From the NCBI RefSeq assembly GCF_024505055.1, contig NZ_JANIBL010000042.1, positions 1-44,332 of the forward strand: DNA of 44,332 nt. The letters run 5' to 3'. Below, piece after piece: positions 8,244 through 16,068 of this stretch. Position 1 is the stretch's first letter; every line of letters starts with the position of its first letter. This DNA comes from Methylomonas rosea. GTDB taxonomy: Bacteria; Pseudomonadota; Gammaproteobacteria; Methylococcales; Methylomonadaceae. Below the pieces are notes generated by a model, which was not told the DNA's origin, ran no database searches, and worked only from the letters and a program-made list of their open reading frames with translations. The position numbers and the translations under genes are program-made.

Positions 8244-9022
8244 AAGCCGCGACCAGCCCCAACAAAACCCTATTCGCCGCCGCATTAGCCCTAGTGCTAT
8301 ATGGCAATACAGCATCCGCCGTCGACATTGTGAACGATCCCATGCATATGGCCGAAACCATTGCCGGCTGGGCGGCAAACCATTCAGATGAAATAGAACA
8401 GATAACCAAATTGACGGAACAACTGCAACAGCTACAACAGACCTATCAAATGGTCACGTCAACCTATAACAGCATGACGGGCAATCGGGGATTCGGGGCT
8501 GTGCAAACCCTCACCAATGCCGCCCGCAATTACCTGCCGGATAGCACGAACGGCATGCTCGACACCATCAACGGGGCGAACCAAACGTACAACCAAATGA
8601 GCGGCATGATTCAGGGCTTCACCAATCAAAATGCCATTCTCTCGCCTGGCGCCATTCAAGCGCTCAACATGAATGCAAATCAGCTCAAATTATTCACCGA
8701 ACGCCGCAAAAACAACGCTGCCATCCAAGCCACCGCCTCACAAAGCATGGACGCAGCCAGCCAGCGGTTTGGCTACATCCAGCAACTAATGAACCAGGTC
8801 AATAACACCAACGATCCTAAAGGCGTCGCCGAACTGCAAGCGCGGATAGCTGGCGAACAAGTCATGCTGCAAAACGATCAAACCAAGATGCAACAAATGT
8901 ACGCCTATCTGCAAAATCAGGAATTGGTAAATCAACAGCAGATGCGTGAATTAGCCATTCAACAAGTAGGTCGCACAAGCGATTTGGTCCAACCGAATTA
9001 TTCTGTTACGAACAACCCCTAA
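8240..9022 (+). CDS. virB5: VirB5-like minor pilin
   Basis: 260 aa. Signal peptide at residues 1-27 (ending NTASA), then a helical, Gln-rich body with coiled-coil potential (LTEQLQQLQQTYQMVTSTYN and a C-terminal QLMNQVNN...LQNQELVNQQQMR part), matching the VirB5/TrbJ family that caps the pilus tip. Its position between virB4 and virB6 supports this. Overlaps the end of virB4 by 4 bp. Confidence 0.8.
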   Translation: MKAATSPNKTLFAAALALVLYGNTASAVDIVNDPMHMAETIAGWAANHSDEIEQITKLTEQLQQLQQTYQMVTSTYNSMTGNRGFGAVQTLTNAARNYLPDSTNGMLDTINGANQTYNQMSGMIQGFTNQNAILSPGAIQALNMNANQLKLFTERRKNNAAIQATASQSMDAASQRFGYIQQLMNQVNNTNDPKGVAELQARIAGEQVMLQNDQTKMQQMYAYLQNQELVNQQQMRELAIQQVGRTSDLVQPNYSVTNNP

Positions 9023-9033
9023 AGGAGAGCATC

Positions 9034-9357
9034 ATGAACTCAAACTTAACGCTATTGACCGCGATTACCTTAACAGCAGCCGCCACGGCTGGCGGGACAT
9101 ACTACCTCACTACACAAACCCAGCCAGACAATGCGGAGGTGAACGCACCAAGTGCGGCCATCGAGGCGCAACCAACCGCCACCATTCCCGTGCAGGTCGC
9201 GGCGAATCAAGACCCCAACCAGCCCATCACTATTATTGTTAAAACGGAACTGACGGAACATAAACAACCAACACGGGACCATGTCGGACATATTCGGGAT
9301 TTAAAACAACCTCATTATGGCGTTACGCAAGCCCCCACCATTCCGCTAAATCACTAA
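9034..9357 (+). CDS. Small anchored protein between virB5 and virB6
   Basis: 107 aa. One N-terminal hydrophobic segment (about residues 4-25, LLTAITLTAAATAGGTYYL) is followed by a low-complexity Ala/Pro/Gln/Thr-rich periplasmic part. There is no lipobox Cys, so it is not VirB7. A very good Shine-Dalgarno (AAAGGAGA) precedes it, suggesting strong translation. Function unknown; probably a T4SS accessory. Confidence 0.6.
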   Translation: MNSNLTLLTAITLTAAATAGGTYYLTTQTQPDNAEVNAPSAAIEAQPTATIPVQVAANQDPNQPITIIVKTELTEHKQPTRDHVGHIRDLKQPHYGVTQAPTIPLNH

Positions 9358-9370
9358 ACAAGGAATCGCC

Positions 9371-10378
9371 ATGGGATTTTTCCTAACATTTTGGAACTAT
9401 TTGCAAACTAACGTGTTGGCTACGATTTCGACCGTAACCGCCAATATTGCCAATAGCCTGCAACCCGCTGCCGTCACGTTTGCCACCATGTACGTCATGC
9501 TGTGGGGCTATTTGCATCTACGCGGTTCGATTGAAGAGCCAATCATGGATGGCACCATTCGAATCATTCGGTTGGCGGCAATATTAGGCGTTGCCCTGAG
9601 TTTATGGGAATACAACACCGTGTTGGTCGATTTTTTCATCACCACTCCAGCGTCTTTGAGCGACGCCATTTTAGGCGGCAATGCCGCTCTTAATATTGTC
9701 GATACGGTGTGGCAACAAGGGGCTGGCGTTGCTGAATCATTAACTAGACAAGGCGGAGCGACCGCCATAGATTTTTATTTAGCAGGCATTGCCGTGTATT
9801 TGTTCGTCGGTTTCATCTGCGTTTGGATGGCGTATTTGTATTGTTTGTCGCTGGTCGCAGTCGGTTTTTTGTTAGCCATCGGCCCGCTATTCATATTGGG
9901 ATTAATGTTCGAAACCACGAAGCGTTTTTTTGAGAGTTGGATGGCTCAATTGTCAAATTACGCATTGATTATTGTCATTGCCGCCGTAGCCGCAAAAATA
10001 TTGCTGAACATGTTGCAAGCTTACGCTGCCGACGCAGCCGCCAAAGGGATGGCGATCACCATTGCCGAAGCCGCGCAGTTGTGCCTCGCCAGTTTTTTCA
10101 TTTTATTATTCATGCGTCAAGTGCCGACAATTGCCGCCAGCTTAGGCAGCGGTGTGGCACTCGGCACATTCAACGCATTGAGCCGGTTGTTAAAAGGCGC
10201 AGGCGGCGGCGCAGGCCGATCTTTGTACCAATTCGGTCGCGGCGTCGCCGATGGCCGGGCTGGCGAAAAACCCAGCCGTTACCAATCACTCACTCGCAAC
10301 CTGGGCAACCGGTTAGGCGCTAGAAGCCAACGGTCAGCGCCAACGGGCGGCAAAATCCAACGCAGCAATGTTTTCTAA
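9371..10378 (+). CDS. virB6: VirB6-like polytopic channel protein
   Basis: 335 aa with about six hydrophobic segments, the VirB6/TrbL pattern. Segments include ITSPAS-like loop regions, LAGIAVYLFVGFICVWMAYL, LVAVGFLLAIGPLFILGLMF and LCLASFFILLFMRQV. The C-terminal 70 residues are Gly/Arg-rich and cytoplasmic-looking. VirB6 lines the inner-membrane part of the DNA translocation path. AAGGAA lies upstream of ATG. This is the last gene before the 18-bp palindrome copy 4. Confidence 0.85.
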   Translation: MGFFLTFWNYLQTNVLATISTVTANIANSLQPAAVTFATMYVMLWGYLHLRGSIEEPIMDGTIRIIRLAAILGVALSLWEYNTVLVDFFITTPASLSDAILGGNAALNIVDTVWQQGAGVAESLTRQGGATAIDFYLAGIAVYLFVGFICVWMAYLYCLSLVAVGFLLAIGPLFILGLMFETTKRFFESWMAQLSNYALIIVIAAVAAKILLNMLQAYAADAAAKGMAITIAEAAQLCLASFFILLFMRQVPTIAASLGSGVALGTFNALSRLLKGAGGGAGRSLYQFGRGVADGRAGEKPSRYQSLTRNLGNRLGARSQRSAPTGGKIQRSNVF

Positions 10379-10387
10379 CGATGTGAT

Positions 10388-10405
10388 TTTTCGCGCCCGC
10401 GAAAA
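10388..10405 (+). promoter_or_regulatory. 18-bp palindrome copy 4 (putative KorB/ParB site)
   Basis: Exact copy in the 45-bp gap between virB6 and the next gene. Confidence 0.75.
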
Positions 10406-10423
10406 ATAACCATGGAGTGACCA

Positions 10424-11128
10424 ATGAATTTAAAAAACAAACCCTGGGCGCTGTATATCCTATTTGGCGCAATATTTACCGTGATATGGGGGGTCTGGTT
10501 TGATTACAGCTATTGGCAATGGCTGATCTGCTGGGCATTGACCACCGGCGCAAGCCTAGCCGCCGCGCACCTTATCAAATACCAATATCTAACCCTCGAC
10601 AAGCGCATCACCTCGGAAAAAACAACCGAATGGGATGTGTATATCAACAACATCCGAATGGGAACCGTGACGGATGCCCAATACGCCTCGATGCAGCAAC
10701 GCGTCTATATCGATCCGAAAAACAGCATGGCTCAAATCGTAAACATAGTTTACGTACTCCAAACGGTCATCATCAAATTAGCGGTCGCCATTCCCTTGGG
10801 GGTGTTTTGGATGATGGTGTTTAGCCTGGGCTACTCGCCGGATACTTGGGTCGGAACGATTCAACTACTCCAGACCGCCGACGCGGCCAGCTTAACAGCC
10901 GCCGCTAAATCTTTGCACGAAATGTTCTTCATGCTTGCCCTTTTGACGGCACTAATCGCCGGCGTAATGATGGCGTTAGGGGTTAAATTCGGTTTTAAAA
11001 ACGTTTATGCCGATGCGATCGGCGTCCTGTTACGCCAGCATTTCAAAGTCCCCGCTGACGGCGAAATCAGGCTATGTAGACCTGTCCATTTCGATACTAT
11101 CCACGAACACGGCAAGAGCGCCCCATGA
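10424..11128 (+). CDS. Inner membrane protein of the T4SS cluster
   Basis: 234 aa, not recognised by family name. Four hydrophobic stretches are visible: about residues 9-28 and 31-50, then 110-135 and 165-190, with a soluble loop between the pairs and a cytoplasmic-looking C-terminal tail (KNVYADAIGVLLRQHFKVPA). GGAGTG precedes the ATG. The next small gene overlaps it by 4 bp, so the two are translationally coupled. Likely a transfer accessory, possibly entry exclusion or assembly; this is inference. Confidence 0.55.
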   Translation: MNLKNKPWALYILFGAIFTVIWGVWFDYSYWQWLICWALTTGASLAAAHLIKYQYLTLDKRITSEKTTEWDVYINNIRMGTVTDAQYASMQQRVYIDPKNSMAQIVNIVYVLQTVIIKLAVAIPLGVFWMMVFSLGYSPDTWVGTIQLLQTADAASLTAAAKSLHEMFFMLALLTALIAGVMMALGVKFGFKNVYADAIGVLLRQHFKVPADGEIRLCRPVHFDTIHEHGKSAP

Positions 11129-11295
11129 TGCCGTTACATAACAAAATACTGAACGATCCTGCCGCGTCAGACTGGTTAAAAAACACATTGCGTGCCGCCT
11201 TGGTACGCGATCCGGTGGATGCCGTGAACGATGCCGAAATATTGCTAAATGCGCTGAACGAACAGCTCCACCACGCACTCCTGCAATCGGCCTGA
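11125..11295 (+). CDS. 56-aa coupled small protein
   Basis: The start codon overlaps the stop of the upstream membrane protein (ATGA), a clear sign of translational coupling. The sequence contains DWLKNTLRAALVRDPVDAVN followed by DAEILLNALNEQL; proteins with this RDPVDAxNDAE signature are common in plasmid and conjugation loci, though their role is unknown to me. No membrane segment. It ends 7 bp before a strong intrinsic terminator. Confidence 0.65.
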   Translation: MMPLHNKILNDPAASDWLKNTLRAALVRDPVDAVNDAEILLNALNEQLHHALLQSA

Positions 11296-11302
11296 ATTGT
11301 AC

Positions 11303-11333
11303 GGTGCGGCCATGAGGTCGCCGCACCTGTTTT
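11303..11333 (+). terminator. Intrinsic terminator ending the first T4SS unit
   Basis: Perfect 8-bp stem GGTGCGGC/GCCGCACC (11303-11310 with 11320-11327), 9-nt loop, then TGTTTTC. It separates virB2-B6 from the regulator 2/virB7-B10 unit. Confidence 0.75.
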
Positions 11334-11358
11334 CAATAAACATCATGGAAACCCCCGG

Positions 11359-11625
11359 ATGGAACAGACTGATGAACGAGAAAAAAACCAGCAACAATTT
11401 CGTCAAATCCTCTCCACGTACAACATCACACAAGCGAAAGCCGCCGCTCTAATCAGTCGTGAATTATGCAAAACAGTGAATGTTAGAGCCGTTAGGGCGT
11501 GGTTAGCCCGCGCGGACGCCACAACCGCGACGCCATGCCCTATGTGGGCAATTGTTGCGTTAAAACGCGCAACTCAAAAACTGTCATCAACACAGGACAA
11601 AACGACAAATAGAGGCACTAATTAA
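11359..11625 (+). CDS. Small HTH regulator 2
   Basis: 88 aa, a close paralogue of the protein at 3989-4270. The two agree across EREKNQ, a TQ-K-AA helix-turn-helix part, KTVNVRAVRAWLARA and TPCPMWAIVALKRAT, and differ mainly at the ends. It is followed 5 bp later by a promoter carrying a perfect version of the same palindrome. A gene followed by its presumed operator, twice in one cluster, suggests each copy represses the T4SS unit downstream of it. Confidence 0.7.
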   Translation: MEQTDEREKNQQQFRQILSTYNITQAKAAALISRELCKTVNVRAVRAWLARADATTATPCPMWAIVALKRATQKLSSTQDKTTNRGTN

Positions 11626-11629
11626 CCAC

Positions 11630-11658
11630 TTGACATAGGCTGTCACAGCCTATAGCAT
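11630..11658 (+). promoter_or_regulatory. Promoter with perfect 19-bp palindromic operator, copy 2
   Basis: -35 TTGACA at 11630-11635, spacer 17, -10 TAGCAT at 11653-11658. The palindrome ATAGGCTGTCACAGCCTAT fills the spacer (11635-11653), so bound protein would block RNA polymerase. It drives virB7 through at least virB10. Confidence 0.7.
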
Positions 11659-11692
11659 CATATCACCCTAACAACTAACCCTCAGTGCCGTC

Positions 11693-11833
11693 ATGAACCA
11701 CAAACCCCCAATACGCCTTATTTTTGCTCTATTTCTACTCACCCTCGTAACCGCCTGTGCCTCAACCAAGCCGCTACCCCGCTGCACCGATGAATTCACC
11801 CCCATCAACACCGATAAGGCGGTGCAACCATGA
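11693..11833 (+). CDS. virB7: VirB7-like small lipoprotein
   Basis: 46 aa. A signal sequence ends in the lipobox LVTAC, with Cys22 as the lipidation site. The mature part is only 25 residues, with one further Cys31 that could bridge to VirB9, as in Agrobacterium VirB7. Its stop overlaps the virB8 start (ATGA), and the position directly before virB8 is the normal place of virB7. VirB7 anchors the outer-membrane core complex. Confidence 0.8.
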   Translation: MNHKPPIRLIFALFLLTLVTACASTKPLPRCTDEFTPINTDKAVQP

Positions 11834-12552
11834 AACGCGACCCACAACTGGATAAATACCTGGAGGAAGCCCGAACCTGGGAAGCCGACAAACTCCGAGA
11901 CGCCCTAAAACAAATTAAATTTCAAAAAGTGGTCATTGTGGGCCTGATCTTCGGGATAGGAAGCATGGCCTGGGCCATCAAAGGACTAACCCCGTTAAAA
12001 ACAACGGAACCGTATGTTGTCCGCGTCGATAGCTCAACCGGGATTGTAGACGTGGTGCCGATGTACAACGGCGAAGCTGAGCTATCGGACCTCACCACCC
12101 GCCACCTGCTTACCCACTACCAAATCGCCCGTGAACGCTACTTCTACGCCATCGCTGAAACCGATTACGAAATGGTCGGAGCGTTTCACAACGCCAAAAC
12201 CAATGACGAATGGGCGCTGGCCTGGCAGGAAACCAACCCCGATTCGCCTCTGGTGAAATACAAGGACGGCACAACCGTCACCGTTCACGTCAAAGGCATT
12301 ACCTTCCTCGAACCGGACAGCGGCGCACGGGATACCGCGCAAGTGCGTTTCACCACTGAAACGCGCAAGGGCGGCAACGGCGCACCATTGGTAACACATT
12401 GGTTATCCACCATCAAATACGCCTACGGCGAACCGTCGAAAAACGACAAAGAGCGCAGCCTGAACCCAATGGGCCTACGCATCACCAGCTACCACAAAGA
12501 ACCGGAAGTCATTGCCGACCAACCGCAAATTTTGAATGGAGGCCCACAATGA
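11830..12552 (+). CDS. virB8: VirB8 core protein
   Basis: 240 aa. A short cytoplasmic N-terminus, one transmembrane segment at about residues 36-53 (VVIVGLIFGIGSMAWAIKGL), then the periplasmic NTF2-like VirB8 domain including TEPYVVRVDSSTG and LTTRHLLTHYQIARERY. It nucleates the inner-membrane assembly with VirB9/VirB10. Overlaps both neighbours by 4 bp, so virB7-B8-B9 form a tight coupled unit. Confidence 0.9.
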   Translation: MKRDPQLDKYLEEARTWEADKLRDALKQIKFQKVVIVGLIFGIGSMAWAIKGLTPLKTTEPYVVRVDSSTGIVDVVPMYNGEAELSDLTTRHLLTHYQIARERYFYAIAETDYEMVGAFHNAKTNDEWALAWQETNPDSPLVKYKDGTTVTVHVKGITFLEPDSGARDTAQVRFTTETRKGGNGAPLVTHWLSTIKYAYGEPSKNDKERSLNPMGLRITSYHKEPEVIADQPQILNGGPQ

Positions 12553-13379
12553 GAATAGTTTCCAAACTAACCGCCGTGTCGCTGTTGCTATGGGGAACGG
12601 TCTGTGTCGGCGAAATTCGCCCCGTACCGGGCATTACCGACCCGAGAGTTCGCGAAGTCGTGTACGACAAAGACGATGTCATCCGATTGATCGGCTATGT
12701 CGGCTATCAAACACATTTACGCCTGTCGCCAGACGAGCAATTTATTGGCGTTGGAGCAGGGGATACCGGTGGTCTGGATATTACCGCCGACGGCAACGAC
12801 ACTTGGATCAAACCCAAAGCGGAGCTAGTGAGAACCAACATAGACGTTAAAACCAATCTGCGGGTATACCACTTCGATTACGAAGTCCGCAAAGACCCGC
12901 CGAAAAACCGTAACAGCATGATTTACTCGATAGCCTTCCGCTATCCGGATGAGGAAGCCAAACAACGAGCAGACCGCGCAACCCGCAACAATCTGCGCGA
13001 TAAACTCCACGCAGCGGCAGACAAAATTAACCGCGACTATTGGTATTGCGGCAATCCGTCCATGAAACCGATTGAGGCCTATGACGACGGCATACAAACC
13101 CATATCAAATTTAGCGCCCACGCCGAATACCCTGCAATCTTCGCCGAAAACGCCGACGAATCGGAATCATTGATCAATTTCCACGTAGACCCGGACAACG
13201 AAGAGGTCGTAGTACACCGCATCGCCCACCGTTTTATTCTGCGGCGGGGTGAACTGGTCGGCTGTATCGAAAACCGGCAATTCACCGGCGGCGGCAAGCG
13301 CCTCACCTCCGGCACCGTAAAAGACGAAGTCATACTGAAAACACAACCTACCGAAAACGAGGCTGCTGGTCATGAATAA
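12549..13379 (+). CDS. virB9: VirB9 outer-membrane core protein
   Basis: 276 aa from the ATG at 12549, which overlaps the virB8 stop and gives a clean signal peptide (MRIVSKLTAVSLLLWGTVCV). The VirB9/TrbG/CagX domain follows, with YDKDDVIRLIGYVGYQTHL near the N-terminus and FRYPDEEAKQ in the linker. Together with VirB7 and VirB10 it forms the outer-membrane channel. An upstream GTG at 12399 in the same frame would be an artefact. Overlaps virB10 by 8 bp. Confidence 0.9.
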   Translation: MRIVSKLTAVSLLLWGTVCVGEIRPVPGITDPRVREVVYDKDDVIRLIGYVGYQTHLRLSPDEQFIGVGAGDTGGLDITADGNDTWIKPKAELVRTNIDVKTNLRVYHFDYEVRKDPPKNRNSMIYSIAFRYPDEEAKQRADRATRNNLRDKLHAAADKINRDYWYCGNPSMKPIEAYDDGIQTHIKFSAHAEYPAIFAENADESESLINFHVDPDNEEVVVHRIAHRFILRRGELVGCIENRQFTGGGKRLTSGTVKDEVILKTQPTENEAAGHE

Positions 13380-14616
13380 TGCGAAAGACCCCTACAATGA
13401 CGAACTGGAACAAGCCGATAATGTCGTGGGTGAGCGCAAAATGCCCAGCGTCACGAAAGGCCAATCGCTGCAATCCAAGCTCAACAACATTTTCGCCATC
13501 GGCGTCATCATCTTGCTGGGAGGCGGATTTCTCACGTGGTATTACAGCAACCTCACGGGCAAACAAAAACAGTTGGATGAGGCCAAGCGCAAACAACAAG
13601 AACAATTGTTACAAAACAACGGCAGTCTGCCGAAGCTGGGGGCGGTGCCATTTCCAAACCAATCACCAACCCCAACCACACCGCCGCCGGAAGCCTTCAA
13701 CGCCGGCAACATGTTTGGCCCACCGCCCGAAATAGCCGACAACGCCGTCGGCAACAACAGTCAGCCCAAACCCAAAACCCCGGAAGAATTAGCGGTTGAA
13801 CGTCGCCTCAACACCCCGGTATACGTCAAAACCGGCTTACATAACGGCGTAAGCCCAAGCGGACAATCCAATGGCCGCGTAGCCGGCCAGAATACGGCTT
13901 TAACGGGCAGCACTGGAGGAAACACAACGGCACTCGGCGATGCGCTAAAGCCCACCACCATGGCGACCGCCCGTGCCCAAATGCTGCCATCCATGACCTA
14001 CCTGATCCCAAAGGGCCGGAAAGGCGATTGCACCCTGGAAACCGCCATCGACTCACAACTCCCCGGACTCGTTACCTGTGTACTGGCTTATGACATATTC
14101 GGGGCGGACGGCAAAGTGCCGCTACTGAAACGTGGCACCGCCATTAATGGCGAAACCCGCGCAAACGTCCAGCAAGGCCAAAGCCGCCTCTTCGTGATAT
14201 GGACAGAAGCCCGCACCGAACACGGTGTCATTGCCCAACTCGACTCGCCGGCCACCGATTCACTGGGTAGATCGGGCATTGCCGGTGAAGTCGATAACCA
14301 TTTTTGGGATAGGTTCGGTGCGGCAATATTGATTTCGGTCATTAACGGCGCAATACAAGCCGGCACAAACTATGCCAGCGGCGCAGGCAATAGTGGTGGC
14401 ACAACCCTGAACTACAACACCCAGCAGCCTAACAGCGTCATGACCGAGGTATTGCGAAACACCGTCAACATTCCACCCACCATCAACATCCCACAAGGCG
14501 AACGCGTACAAATTCTATTTGCCCGCGACGTGGATTTCCGCCCTGTTTACTCACTGGAGGACAAATACCAATACATCTACGACGAAGCGGCGGCGAAATA
14601 CAGCCTCCCTCAATAA
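13372..14616 (+). CDS. virB10: VirB10 channel scaffold protein
   Basis: 414 aa. A cytoplasmic N-terminus, one transmembrane helix at about residues 37-56 (IFAIGVIILLGGGFLTWYY), a coiled-coil then Pro-rich periplasmic spacer (residues about 65-150), and the C-terminal TrbI/VirB10 beta-barrel domain with TYLIPKGRKGDCTLETAIDS, VTCVLAYDIFGADGKVPLLK and RGTAINGETRA. It spans both membranes and senses ATP use by VirD4/VirB11. Confidence 0.95.
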   Translation: MNNAKDPYNDELEQADNVVGERKMPSVTKGQSLQSKLNNIFAIGVIILLGGGFLTWYYSNLTGKQKQLDEAKRKQQEQLLQNNGSLPKLGAVPFPNQSPTPTTPPPEAFNAGNMFGPPPEIADNAVGNNSQPKPKTPEELAVERRLNTPVYVKTGLHNGVSPSGQSNGRVAGQNTALTGSTGGNTTALGDALKPTTMATARAQMLPSMTYLIPKGRKGDCTLETAIDSQLPGLVTCVLAYDIFGADGKVPLLKRGTAINGETRANVQQGQSRLFVIWTEARTEHGVIAQLDSPATDSLGRSGIAGEVDNHFWDRFGAAILISVINGAIQAGTNYASGAGNSGGTTLNYNTQQPNSVMTEVLRNTVNIPPTINIPQGERVQILFARDVDFRPVYSLEDKYQYIYDEAAAKYSLPQ

Positions 14617-14633
14617 ACGTTAGGAAAACGTTT

Positions 14634-14975
14634 ATGCCCCGGAATATGAGCTTTGCAATGACCACCCAACAGGTGGCCAACCAAACAAAAACAGTCACTC
14701 GCCGCTTTGGTTGGTGGTTTTTGAATCCGGGCGACGTTGTTCAGCCCGTCGAAAAAGCCATGGGACTTAAGAAAGGCGAAAAAGCCCGAAAGATAGGAGG
14801 GCAGATTCGCATTGTATCGATTCGCCGCGAACCCTTATCCGCCATAGACAAAGCGGATTGCATTCGCGAGGGATTCCCTGACTACGAACCGAAAGACTTT
14901 ACCGCCATGCTACAGCGCCGCTACAACTGCGGTGCGCATGACGAAGTGAACCGGATCGAATTCGAATACCTGTAA
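14634..14975 (+). CDS. ASCH-like domain protein
   Basis: 113 aa. The MSFAMTTQQVANQTKTVTRR opening and a PGDVV...IRIVSIRREPLSAI core resemble ASCH-fold proteins, which bind RNA or modified nucleotides and often occur in phages and plasmids. It lies between virB10 and virB11 on the same strand, an unusual insertion into the core operon. AGGA precedes the ATG by 8 bases; an in-frame ATG at 14646 is an alternative. The role in transfer, if any, is unknown. Confidence 0.6.
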   Translation: MPRNMSFAMTTQQVANQTKTVTRRFGWWFLNPGDVVQPVEKAMGLKKGEKARKIGGQIRIVSIRREPLSAIDKADCIREGFPDYEPKDFTAMLQRRYNCGAHDEVNRIEFEYL

Positions 14976-14995
14976 GCGATAGCCTAGCCAAACAT

Positions 14996-15013
14996 TTTTC
15001 GCGCCCGCGAAAA
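14996..15013 (+). promoter_or_regulatory. 18-bp palindrome copy 5 (putative KorB/ParB site)
   Basis: Exact copy, 35 bp upstream of the virB11 start. Confidence 0.75.
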
Positions 15014-15048
15014 ATAGAAAATCAACTCCAACATAAAAGGCGAATAAC

Positions 15049-16065
15049 ATGGATATGGTCCATAAACGCGATAACGTTGAATACCTGAGTTCCTTGCATC
15101 TGTATTTAGTCCCGTTGCGGTTTGTACTGGACGACGACGATGTAACAGAGGTTTGTATCAACAAACCGTTTGAGGCGTATGTTCAACGTTATAGCGGCAA
15201 AACCTGTGAAAAATTACCATTCGCCTCGCCGGGTTGGTGTCGTAACATGGCAAACCTGGTTGCGAACAAGACCTCACAAGGCGCTGACGAAAGCACCCCG
15301 CTGTTATCGGCAGACCTGCCGACAGGTGAGCGGATACAGTTCGTGTTGCCGCCCGCCGCTGAACACGTATCGATTACCATTCGCCGACCCTCGAAAACCG
15401 TGTGGACCCTGGATGAACTTGACGAACGCGGGCTATTCAGCGAATGCCAGGACGCCAGCGATGAACTCGACGCGGTAGAGCGGGAATTACTCGAACTCAA
15501 GGAGAAACGCCAATATAAAGAATTTGTTCGGCTTGCCATCCTCGCGAAAAAAAACATCTTGTTATCAGGCGTGACCGGCTCCGGAAAAACCACTGTCAAC
15601 AAATCTCTGATCCTCGAAATACCTGAACACGAACGCATCATCACGATTGAGGACGCCAAGGAGCTGGTGATTCTCAATCAACCTGACCATGTCCGCCTGT
15701 TGTATTCGAAAGGTGGACAAGGACAAGCCAACGTCACCCCAAAAACACTACTGGAAGCCTGTTTACGGATGAAGCCAGACCGATTGTTTCTAGCCGAATT
15801 ACGCAGCGATGAAGCGTTTGAATATTTGCGGGCAGTGGCATCACACCCCGGTTCCATCACCAGCGTACACGGCCACACCGCACAACTGGCCTTGTCGCAA
15901 TTGATGTTGCTGCTCAGGCAAAGCCCAGCCGGCCAATCTTTACAATCCGACGAAATAAAATCGTTGATCTACCAGACCGTAGACATTGTTCTGCAATTCA
16001 ACCACCAACGGCGTATATCCGAAGCGTGGTTCAAGCCCGAGAAAAAACGCGCACACGGCCTGTAA
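15049..16065 (+). CDS. virB11: VirB11 ATPase
   Basis: 338 aa, the usual length for the hexameric secretion ATPase. Walker A GVTGSGKTT at residues 174-182, the Asp box ITIEDAKEL, Walker B region LRMKPDRLFLAELRSDEA and the His box HPGSITSVHGHTA are all intact. It docks under VirB4/VirD4 at the inner membrane to drive pilus assembly and transfer. virD4 follows after 3 bp. Confidence 0.95.
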   Translation: MDMVHKRDNVEYLSSLHLYLVPLRFVLDDDDVTEVCINKPFEAYVQRYSGKTCEKLPFASPGWCRNMANLVANKTSQGADESTPLLSADLPTGERIQFVLPPAAEHVSITIRRPSKTVWTLDELDERGLFSECQDASDELDAVERELLELKEKRQYKEFVRLAILAKKNILLSGVTGSGKTTVNKSLILEIPEHERIITIEDAKELVILNQPDHVRLLYSKGGQGQANVTPKTLLEACLRMKPDRLFLAELRSDEAFEYLRAVASHPGSITSVHGHTAQLALSQLMLLLRQSPAGQSLQSDEIKSLIYQTVDIVLQFNHQRRISEAWFKPEKKRAHGL

Positions 16066-16068
16066 CCT

